Part shown: piece after piece, positions 1 through 6,311 of the stretch
How positions within the stretch are numbered: the first letter of the stretch is position 1
Layout of the letters: the number at the start of each line of letters is the position of its first letter
Source: Oscillospiraceae bacterium
Lineage (GTDB): Bacteria; Bacillota; Clostridia; Oscillospirales; UBA929
Length of the DNA stretch: 26,379 nt
Reading direction: 5' to 3'
Assembly: GCA_009777435.1 (NCBI GenBank)
Contig: WRLW01000002.1
Coordinates: 1-26,379, forward strand
Made by a program: the position numbers and the translations under genes
Notes under the pieces: model-generated
What the model saw: only the letters and a program-made list of their open reading frames with translations
Told to the model about the DNA's origin: nothing
Databases searched by the model: none

Positions 1-66
1 GCGCGCATTGCGCGTCCGCAGATTGCATAAACAGACGCTATTGTTTAGCATTATTAGCAAATGCTC

Positions 67-98
67 TTGTCATGACGTATAATCACTATAAATATAAG
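67..98 (+). promoter_or_regulatory. Possible promoter region of the large secreted protein gene
   Basis: An exact TATAAT lies at 78-83 and further A/T-rich TATAAA-like and TATAAG-like hexamers lie at 87-98, just before the Shine-Dalgarno sequence at 101-108. A TTGTCA hexamer at 67-72 resembles a -35 box, but its spacing to the later hexamers (14 or 20 bases) is poor, and TATAAT at 78-83 has no good -35 partner at 17 bases. A promoter here is plausible; the exact boxes are uncertain. Confidence 0.3.
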
Positions 99-115
99 AT
101 AGGGGGAGTATGTTT

Positions 116-2584
116 ATGCTCAAGAGGTGCTTGACAGTAATGCTGGCGCTGCTTATAGCGGCGGCATTGCCGCCGGGCGGCGCGCCCGCGGCGGCGGCGT
201 CGCAGGGCAGGCCGTATAAGAGCTATAAGATAGATTTCCGTTCCCATGGGGAACAGGACGGCATACACCTGCACATCGACCGGGGGACGCAGCCGCGCCC
301 CGAGAGCGCCGTGTTCGCGGCCGTGCCCGCCGGTACGGAACCCGCGTTAGTCACGCCGGCCAGCATAACCAGCCTTGACGAGGGGACATATACGCTGACT
401 GATATGACGCTTTCACGCGAAACGTTCATGGTCGGCTTTGTGGACGCAAAGATAGGCATCGGCGACTATAACTTCTACTTTTTTGTTAAGACGGAGGACG
501 ACTCCTATATCATTTCCGAAAGCAAGTGCTACAGGATGTACCCCGAACGAACGCTTTTTGGATACTATGAGATACTTAACGGCCTTAACCCGCCGAGGGA
601 GAGCCTTGTACTGCCCTATTGGAACCCCCTCGCCGAAACCGAATTTGATGTGCTTTGGTATAACGACGAGCATAAAAGCGAAGATGAAAAAGCCAACACA
701 TATGTGGAAATCCTTGTTTTCGGCTATGAGACCGGCAAGACCCGTTTTTATCTGCAACGCTACGGCGTCGAGCCGGAGTGGGAACACGCGCGCATCGTGG
801 AGGGCGTGGGCTATGCGACGTACACCGTAACGGGGACTACGGGGCTTTTCACCCTCCACTATACCGTTGACGGCGGCGAGACGTGGCGGCCGCTGGGGTA
901 TTTGGCCATGCTGAACGGGCGTATCATGCAATACCCCATGAGCCCCGACAAGCCGCCGCCCAAAGCCGTTGTTGATATCTTCGCTTCCGATACGGGCAGG
1001 TACGGGGACGGCAAAATCGAGGCCTCGATAGTGGTAAAGGACGAGGATTACTCAACGGCCACCAGCATCGTTTTGGCAAATACCGCCAGCGAGACGTCGC
1101 TGCAATCATGGGAGTCGTTTGATTTTAGCGGCTTTGTCACGGAGAACGCGGCGCCTGAGCATAAAAGAAAAACCGGCAGCCAATCTATGGAGAGCGTCAC
1201 ATATAAATTTTCGGTCACGCCGCCGGAGCTGGGCGACGGCGTGTATTCGGTGTCGGTCGCGCGCGGCGCCGAAGTGTTTGAGTGCTTCCGCTTAGAGGTG
1301 TTTGGCGGCGAGTACCATACCATGTTCGCCGGCGAGCTGTCCATAAAGCCACTGGAAGCGGACGCCGCTTATGACGGCGATTATATCCGCCTGTGGCTGG
1401 CGTCCGAAAGTCTCAGGATACCCGCCGGCCAGCAGAGCTTTTCCCTCAACGGCGGCGATAAGTGGGATGTCATATCGAAATTCAAGGACGACAAGCTTTC
1501 TTCCTACATAGACAAGGGCATGGAGCTGTGCTTCGCGGACAAAGCGCCCGACCCGGCGTCCAAGAAGCCGCCCGCCGACGCGAAGATCATCAGGTTCCCC
1601 AAGGTAGCCAAGCGTGACGCCGCGCCCAAGATAGCCGTCAACTATCGGCTGGCGCACATGAAGGACGGCAAGCTTGTGTTCGGCGCGGACGACCTCAACA
1701 TGTGGGTGCCCGTTGAAAAAAACGCGCCCAACACGGCGATAGGCGCGGGATATGTATACCGTTTTGAGGGCGTCGCGGAAAAGAACGGTCAGCCAAGGCC
1801 GTCCGGCAAGCCCAACACGGCGTCCGGCTTCAACCCGCTGCCCGCGGAGGGGATAGCCGTCCACGAAAGCGAATCGAATGAGACCAACAGGGGCATGGCC
1901 TATAAGTCCGTCAAGAGGAGCTATTTCGTGTACACGGAGGCCGCGTACATCGACGGCGTGTACCGCCCGCCGTCCAAGCCCGCCAAGCTGAGCGTGTCGA
2001 GCTATACAAAGCCGCCCAAGATGGCCGTTAACTACAAGACCGAAACCATTAAGCTCACAAAGGGCATCGTTCTGGATCTGAAAGAGCTTTACGACGGAGT
2101 GGTGAGCGACGCTGACGCCAAGAAGCAGCATGATATTTCCGAATTTATGAACGCCGGCCGCTTTGGCGTGGCCTACCGCGTCCCCCCGACCGATAAAAAG
2201 CCGGCGTCGGGCATCGCGTTTTATGCCGCCGCTTTCAGAGCGGACAAAAGCGAGCTTGTGTCCGCCATTGACGACAACGGCAAATTCAAGCCCGCCAAGG
2301 ATATTGAATTCCGCAAAAAGGGCGCTGATAAATGGGGCTCGTTCAAGGCCGCGTCGTCGGCGGGTATCCATAAGGAATACGAATACCGCGTAAAGAATTC
2401 GGCCAAAAGCGGAAAGCTGCAATACTACGGCGGCGACGTATGGGGCGTTGACGACAACTGGAAGGACGACGACACGCAGGTTTACGCCGCCGGGCCGCCC
2501 CAGGATTTTGAATATGAGTGGGCTACTTGGGAGGACGAGAGGGGTAAAACCAAATCCGGCATAGTATATACCAACTTGACGTGA
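116..2584 (+). CDS. Large secreted surface protein of unknown function
   Basis: This encodes an exported protein of about 822 residues that I cannot assign to a named family. The N-terminus is a clear Sec signal peptide: Lys-Arg, a hydrophobic run, then an Ala-rich end likely cleaved near residue 29 (AAA/SQ). An ATG also exists at 110, but the AGGGGGAG ribosome binding site at 101-108 is only one base from it and seven from the ATG at 116, so 116 is preferred. The rest is rich in Lys, Asp, Tyr, Pro and Gly, has no further membrane segment, and appears modular: related stretches beginning PK(I/M)AVNY occur near residues 502 and 632, about 130 apart. No LPXTG-type signal or cell-wall-binding repeat is visible, so its attachment to the cell is unknown. 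It is transcribed separately, with a terminator directly after its stop. Adhesin or matrix component is an inference from export and modular composition only. Confidence 0.8.
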   Translation: MLKRCLTVMLALLIAAALPPGGAPAAAASQGRPYKSYKIDFRSHGEQDGIHLHIDRGTQPRPESAVFAAVPAGTEPALVTPASITSLDEGTYTLTDMTLSRETFMVGFVDAKIGIGDYNFYFFVKTEDDSYIISESKCYRMYPERTLFGYYEILNGLNPPRESLVLPYWNPLAETEFDVLWYNDEHKSEDEKANTYVEILVFGYETGKTRFYLQRYGVEPEWEHARIVEGVGYATYTVTGTTGLFTLHYTVDGGETWRPLGYLAMLNGRIMQYPMSPDKPPPKAVVDIFASDTGRYGDGKIEASIVVKDEDYSTATSIVLANTASETSLQSWESFDFSGFVTENAAPEHKRKTGSQSMESVTYKFSVTPPELGDGVYSVSVARGAEVFECFRLEVFGGEYHTMFAGELSIKPLEADAAYDGDYIRLWLASESLRIPAGQQSFSLNGGDKWDVISKFKDDKLSSYIDKGMELCFADKAPDPASKKPPADAKIIRFPKVAKRDAAPKIAVNYRLAHMKDGKLVFGADDLNMWVPVEKNAPNTAIGAGYVYRFEGVAEKNGQPRPSGKPNTASGFNPLPAEGIAVHESESNETNRGMAYKSVKRSYFVYTEAAYIDGVYRPPSKPAKLSVSSYTKPPKMAVNYKTETIKLTKGIVLDLKELYDGVVSDADAKKQHDISEFMNAGRFGVAYRVPPTDKKPASGIAFYAAAFRADKSELVSAIDDNGKFKPAKDIEFRKKGADKWGSFKAASSAGIHKEYEYRVKNSAKSGKLQYYGGDVWGVDDNWKDDDTQVYAAGPPQDFEYEWATWEDERGKTKSGIVYTNLT

Positions 2585-2596
2585 CGGGGGCAGCAG

Positions 2597-2631
2597 GGGC
2601 CGCGCCGCTTTATGCGGCGCGGCCCTTTTTT
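2597..2631 (+). terminator. Strong intrinsic terminator after the large secreted protein gene
   Basis: A perfect 12-bp stem (2597-2608 with 2614-2625, GGGCCGCGCCGC and its complement) closes a 5-base loop and is followed by six T residues at 2626-2631. It starts 12 bases after the stop codon. This is a textbook Rho-independent terminator and separates this gene from the downstream operon. Confidence 0.93.
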
Positions 2632-2895
2632 ACACTTATGTCACCGTTAAAAAAGGCGCAAGGCTTGGACATGGTTTATATGAAAAGCGGGTAAAAACAG
2701 CGCCCCTTATGGCCTGATACCCGCCGGATTTATAGAATAATCAATGCTCAAAAAAACGCGCGGCCATTGATATGACTGCGTTTTACAGGGCTGCGCGATA
2801 GGGGGGCGAAAATTTTTCAAAAAAATTTTCGCCCCCCTATTGACCTTAAATAATGTTCACCCTTTAGACTGAAATCACAAGGGAGGCCGGAGCCA
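2632..2895. other. Intergenic gap before the surface-protein operon
   Basis: No convincing ORF or RNA gene is visible in this stretch. It holds a long perfect inverted repeat (2798-2840, listed separately) and scattered promoter-like hexamers. TTGACC at 2840-2845 is followed 17 bases later by TTTAGA (2863-2868), a weak -10 that would place the start of transcription almost on the ribosome binding site. TATAGAAT at 2731-2738 is a better -10-like string without an obvious -35. The operon promoter probably lies in this gap but cannot be fixed by eye. Confidence 0.5.
2798..2840. repeat. 20-bp perfect inverted repeat with 3-base loop
   Basis: The left arm 2798-2817 (ATAG6CGA4T5) is the exact reverse complement of the right arm 2821-2840, with CAA between them. 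Each arm has a G/C run outside and an A/T run inside, so the element looks the same read from either strand. It is not followed by a T run on the plus strand, so it is not a standard intrinsic terminator. Position, directly upstream of the operon, fits a dispersed palindromic element, a leader hairpin or a protein-binding palindrome. The structure itself is certain; its role is unknown. Confidence 0.9.
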
Positions 2896-3447
2896 ATGAC
2901 AGAGAATACGGCAAACATGGAGATTACCTTCGAGAAGCAGTTCAACGGTTACGACAGGAGCCAGGTAGACCGTTATGTGGCGGAGCTATCCGGCGCGTAT
3001 CAAAAAGCATACGGCGAATACCTTTCCGTATGCGATAAATACAACGGTCTGATAGAGAGGTACAGGGAGCTTGAAGCGCGGGAGCGCGGCAGGCCCAGCG
3101 CCGACATCATATCCAAAACGCTTGTCGATACTGAAATCCTCGCGGGCAAAATCATAGAGGACGCCCGCGCGGAGGCGGCCAAAATACAGGCCGAGGCGCG
3201 GGAAAACGCGAAAAGGATCGCTGAGGACGCCTACATAACGGTTGCGGCCGAAAAACTGAAGGCCGAAAAAATCATGGCCGAGGCCGCCGCCGAAACCGTC
3301 CGCGCGAAAAAGGCGAGCGAACACGCCGGGGCCACGGTCAGCCAGATTATCGGCGCGATGCAGGAGCTGCTGACGGCCGCCGCGCCGGAAGCGCCGCCGG
3401 AAACCTCAAAGTATGACCTGTTCCCATACGGGCGCGTGGGCGCTTAG
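2896..3447 (+). CDS. DivIVA-domain coiled-coil protein
   Basis: A 183-residue cytoplasmic protein. Residues 9-31 carry the DivIVA/GpsB-type N-terminal signature (an F-x-K-x-F-x-G-Y-D-x-x-x-V-D-x-Y pattern), the part that in this family binds curved or septal membrane. Residues about 30-160 are charged and heptad-like, rich in Ala, Glu and Lys (ATP-synthase-b-like coiled coil). The C-terminus (about 155-183) is Pro/Ala-rich and probably disordered. The start follows an AAGGGAGG site at 2879-2886 with 9-base spacing. It is the first gene of the surface operon, 31 bases before the SipW-like peptidase gene. DivIVA relatives organise poles, septa or secretion sites, so it may localise export or assembly of the products encoded downstream; that link is inferred from position. 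It is too divergent to call divIVA or gpsB itself. Confidence 0.82.
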   Translation: MTENTANMEITFEKQFNGYDRSQVDRYVAELSGAYQKAYGEYLSVCDKYNGLIERYRELEARERGRPSADIISKTLVDTEILAGKIIEDARAEAAKIQAEARENAKRIAEDAYITVAAEKLKAEKIMAEAAAETVRAKKASEHAGATVSQIIGAMQELLTAAAPEAPPETSKYDLFPYGRVGA

Positions 3448-3478
3448 GGGCGGATAAGCGGGGAAGGAGGAGAGAGAA

Positions 3479-4168
3479 ATGAGGACGCTGCTGGAAATCA
3501 ACCGTGACTTCATGGCGTCAAACGCGGAGCCGCGGCCCATAAGCCCGATGACCATCGAGGCGCCGCCCGCGGCGGCAAAGGCTCAGGAAAGCGCCGGGCC
3601 TCCCGAGCGGCGGCGCGGAAAGGAAAAGCGGGGTATTCTCGCGGCCGCGTCGGACATGATGTTTTACTTAGCCATACTTGTTATGTTCTTCTCGATCCTG
3701 ACCTCGGGCACGGACGGCGGCAGACCCAAATCAATCTTCGGATACTCATATTTCACGGTCATAAGCAACAGCATGAAGGACGAAATCCCAAAGGGCGCGT
3801 TTGTCCTCGTGAAGGAAACGGCCCCGCGCGGCCTTGAGATTGGCGACAACATAACCTTTATGCGCGACAGATACGACTCCGTAACACACAAGATCATCAA
3901 TATTTACGAGAATTACGACAACAGCGGCGCAAGGGGTTTCCAGACCAAGGGCGTAAACAACTTAAACCCCGACAGAGATATCGTATACGAGGCAAGCGTC
4001 ATCGGCAAGGTGATACTCGTCCTGCCCGGATTGGGAGCGGCAATATCCTATCTGGGCGAAAACATACACATCGTGTTTATCGTCTTTGCCGTATGCGTTA
4101 TAGCTTCCTTCGGTCTCCGCGGAGTGTTCGCGGGGCCGTCGGGAAAAACCGGGGCCGGCGCGGCCTGA
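3479..4168 (+). CDS. sipW: SipW-like (ER-type) signal peptidase I
   Basis: A 229-residue membrane signal peptidase that removes signal peptides from exported proteins, in the SipW subgroup that in Bacillus matures TasA and TapA. An N-terminal cytoplasmic stretch of about 55 residues is unusually long and Pro/Ala/Arg-rich. A membrane segment follows at about 59-76. The catalytic Ser is in SNSM (Ser98). The second catalytic position is His137 in VTHKI, as in ER/archaeal-type enzymes, where most bacterial type I peptidases have Lys. A second membrane segment lies near the C-terminus (about 188-212). A strong GGAAGGAGGAG site precedes the ATG. The next genes encode proteins with SipW-substrate-like N-termini, which supports the assignment. 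The symbol is used for family membership, not proven orthology to the Bacillus gene. Confidence 0.92.
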   Translation: MRTLLEINRDFMASNAEPRPISPMTIEAPPAAAKAQESAGPPERRRGKEKRGILAAASDMMFYLAILVMFFSILTSGTDGGRPKSIFGYSYFTVISNSMKDEIPKGAFVLVKETAPRGLEIGDNITFMRDRYDSVTHKIINIYENYDNSGARGFQTKGVNNLNPDRDIVYEASVIGKVILVLPGLGAAISYLGENIHIVFIVFAVCVIASFGLRGVFAGPSGKTGAGAA

Positions 4169-4221
4169 AAACAAGGCCCGCGCGGCGGCGGCCGGATGAT
4201 ATTGGAAAGGTGGTGAGGCAA

Positions 4222-4902
4222 ATGATAAAGACGGGAAGGGGGCTGCTCCGGGCGGTAAGCTATGCGGCACTGACTATGCTTATCGCGGCGAGCGTGAACA
4301 TATACGGCTGGGGGTATTCAGGCAGCCATATAAACGAGTTCACGGGCGCGGGAGAGCGGCCCCCCGGGCCGGAGGATACGACCGAGGTAACTGTGCGCAA
4401 GCTGCGCGTACCCGAGGACATGCACCCCGAAAGCGCCGACGTCCAGCTCTACAGAAACGGCGTACCTTATGGCGGCCCCGTGAGGCTGAACGACCAAAAC
4501 GGCTGGCTGCATACATGGAGCGGCCTGAAAACCCAGCAGGGCGACAGATGGACGGTTGACGAGGTGGCCGTGCCTCCCGGCTTCGTCAAGATGATAGAGG
4601 GAAGCCCCGAACACGGGTTCACCATAACCAACTATTTACCATATATGGTTCCCCCGGGCACAACCAATCCCCCGGGCATAACCAACACCCCCGGCATAAC
4701 CAATCCCCCCGGCATAGCAGCCCCTCCGGGCGCGGTAAACCCGCCCGGCACGGCAAGCCCTCCGGGTACGGCAAACCCTCCGGGCGCCGTAAAAACGCCC
4801 AAGACCGGAGACGACGGGGACGCTAAACCGTGGCTGATGGTCATAACTGTCAGCGCCATGCTGCTAAGGCGTATTCTGCTGAAAAAACCGGCAGCCAAAT
4901 GA
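4222..4902 (+). CDS. Cna-B-like surface protein with Pro/Gly linker and TPKTG sorting-like tail
   Basis: A 226-residue exported protein. Order: signal or transmembrane segment (about 8-28), a short GWGYSGSHINEFTG stretch resembling the start of TasA/CalY-type mature proteins, a Cna-B-like beta domain (about 55-137), a PPG-type linker (144-190), then TPKTG (192-196), a hydrophobic stretch (203-215) and a basic tail. The end is laid out like a sortase sorting signal, but the usual Leu is Thr and the hydrophobic segment is short. The frame is open back to 4093, inside the peptidase gene; the ATG at 4222, after an AAAGGTGG site, gives the sensible signal peptide and is preferred. Cna-B domains act as stalks in pili and adhesins. 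Neighbours suggest processing by the SipW-like peptidase and anchoring by the sortase at 8388-9158; both are inferred. It could be the fibre anchor, a role like that of TapA. Confidence 0.8.
   Translation: MIKTGRGLLRAVSYAALTMLIAASVNIYGWGYSGSHINEFTGAGERPPGPEDTTEVTVRKLRVPEDMHPESADVQLYRNGVPYGGPVRLNDQNGWLHTWSGLKTQQGDRWTVDEVAVPPGFVKMIEGSPEHGFTITNYLPYMVPPGTTNPPGITNTPGITNPPGIAAPPGAVNPPGTASPPGTANPPGAVKTPKTGDDGDAKPWLMVITVSAMLLRRILLKKPAAK
4651..4791 (+). repeat. In-gene tandem repeat coding for PPG-x-x-N units
   Basis: About nine imperfect copies of a 15- to 18-base unit encode (P)PG followed by two to four small residues (Thr, Ile, Asn, Ala, Ser). The encoded spacer is proline/glycine-rich, extended and flexible, suited to spanning the cell wall between the Cna-B-like domain and the sorting signal. 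Such repeats often change copy number between strains. Confidence 0.85.
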
Positions 4903-4921
4903 GGAAAAGGAGTGATAACCA

Positions 4922-6229
4922 ATGAAACGCAAAATCAACGTCCTGATAGCTTTAATATCCGCGCTCGCGCTGATAACAAGCGGGACGTTCGCGTGGGAGC
5001 AAATCATCACGCAGGTCAACGAGTTCACCGGCGGCAGAGGAGAAACCGGCATAACCCTGCACGACGACTTCAACCCCGGTATCAACAAAAAGGACGTGTA
5101 TGTGGAAAACACAGGCGACATGACCTTGCTCGTCCGCGTGAAGCTGAACGAGGCCATGAGCCTCATAAGCAGCACATGGCGTCCGAGCGGCGGCGAATGG
5201 GTAACACACAGGCACGCCGCCGCGGACTGCGCCGGAGCCAACGCGGCGGGCAAGAAGTTCCACGACCATTTCGAGTGGACGATGGGCGGCTGGAAATACT
5301 ACATGCCGGCGAGCGGCAGGGTGGTTAATGACCTCACCGTATACAGCGGCACGGAGCCGGGCGTGAAAAAGACGCCCGACGCCCGGATCGTATCGGCGGC
5401 GGACTTCCTCGCGATGACCGGCGAGCAGCAGGAAGCCTTTAACGGCTGGATATTCTCCGCGGACGGCTACGCTTACTGGTCGCGGCTCTTAAAGGGCGGC
5501 GAGGCCACCGGCCTATTGCTCGGCGGCGTGAAGCCCAAAAGCAGCCTCAAAAATATCGAATACTACTACGCCATCGACGTTATAGTCGAGGCGGTGGACG
5601 AGGACGACCTCCCGATGTGGACGCAGGGCGCCGGCCCAAAGGATCCCGGCGGAACCAAGCACCCCGAGGCGACCACCGACGGTAAGGAAGTCATCAATAT
5701 CATCATAGGCGGCGACGGCGGTAACGGCGCTGGAACCGGCGGCAATGGCAATGGCAATGGCAACGGCGGCGGAGGTAACGGCGGCGGAGGTAACGGCGAA
5801 ATACCGGTCAATAAGCCCGGCGGCGGATTCACCCCCATAACCGACCCCGACCCCATGAAGGGCGACGGATACTACGCGTCCATCGACTTTGTGGAATATG
5901 ACGACCCGGAGAAAAACGAGCTTTACCACTACGGCTCGATCCATCTGGAGGACATCATAACAGACGGCAATTACAGCGTGACGGCCGAGGCCGTTGACGA
6001 CAAGTACAAGCCCTATATAACCATAGGCGATTGTGACCGTCACGGCGGCAAACCGTCCATCATCTACAGCTATGAGCCAACCGCGGACGAGTGGATGCAG
6101 ACCCGCATAATCGGCGGCGACCAAAACATGACCATTCCGGTTCAGGTCAGGCTCACAAGGGACGGCGGGGAAACCGCGGTCATTACGGTCAACATGATCT
6201 ATCCCCTTTGTCTGGTGACTATATCATAG
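4922..6229 (+). CDS. TasA/CalY-like SipW-dependent surface protein with Gly/Asn-rich linker
   Basis: A 435-residue exported protein. The signal peptide (1-24) ends in SGTFAWE, matching the GT(W/F)A-x signature after the signal of TasA/CalY (camelysin-like) proteins, followed by VNEFTG. The next part has the family's DVYVENTG...LLVRVKLNE strand pattern (about 58-76). After the TasA-like domain (about 25-240) comes a low-complexity linker of Gly and Asn (about 262-292) and then a separate beta-rich domain (about 305-435) that I do not recognise. TasA-like proteins are fibre subunits of biofilm matrix; at 435 residues this one is longer than the roughly 200-260 typical of the family because of the added linker and domain. 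The start has an AAGGAG site, 19 bases after the previous stop. Processing by the SipW-like peptidase is supported by family knowledge and adjacency. Confidence 0.85.
   Translation: MKRKINVLIALISALALITSGTFAWEQIITQVNEFTGGRGETGITLHDDFNPGINKKDVYVENTGDMTLLVRVKLNEAMSLISSTWRPSGGEWVTHRHAAADCAGANAAGKKFHDHFEWTMGGWKYYMPASGRVVNDLTVYSGTEPGVKKTPDARIVSAADFLAMTGEQQEAFNGWIFSADGYAYWSRLLKGGEATGLLLGGVKPKSSLKNIEYYYAIDVIVEAVDEDDLPMWTQGAGPKDPGGTKHPEATTDGKEVINIIIGGDGGNGAGTGGNGNGNGNGGGGNGGGGNGEIPVNKPGGGFTPITDPDPMKGDGYYASIDFVEYDDPEKNELYHYGSIHLEDIITDGNYSVTAEAVDDKYKPYITIGDCDRHGGKPSIIYSYEPTADEWMQTRIIGGDQNMTIPVQVRLTRDGGETAVITVNMIYPLCLVTIS
5709..5797 (+). repeat. In-gene Gly/Asn low-complexity repeat
   Basis: Short tandem units GGCAAT (Gly-Asn) and a duplicated GGCGGCGGAGGTAAC-type unit (Gly-Gly-Gly-Asn) encode the flexible linker between the TasA-like domain and the C-terminal domain. 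The exact short repeats could allow slippage that changes linker length in steps that keep the frame. Confidence 0.85.
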
Positions 6230-6241
6230 AGGCCGCCGGCG

Positions 6242-6273
6242 GGGAGCGCCGGACACTCCGGGCAAACGCTCCC
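6242..6273 (+). other. Intercistronic RNA hairpin before the Ig-like repeat protein gene
   Basis: GGGAGCG at 6242-6248 pairs with CGCTCCC at 6267-6273, and the loop contains a second short stem (CCGG 6249-6252 with CCGG 6258-6261). It sits in the 82-base gap between two genes of the operon and lacks a T run. A role in mRNA processing or stability, setting different expression of neighbours, is an inference. Confidence 0.6.
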
Positions 6274-6311
6274 TCCCACAAACCGGGAATCAATCAGAAA
6301 GGAGCATTACC

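Noticed and set aside
1292..2422. 376-residue open frame antisense to the large secreted protein gene
   Set aside because: The plus-strand gene has a signal peptide, a good ribosome binding site and a terminator; the antisense frame has none of these.
4093..4221. Upstream extension of the Cna-B-like protein into the signal peptidase gene
   Set aside because: It would place an Arg/Pro-rich segment before the signal sequence and overlap the peptidase gene by 76 bases; the ATG at 4222 has its own ribosome binding site.
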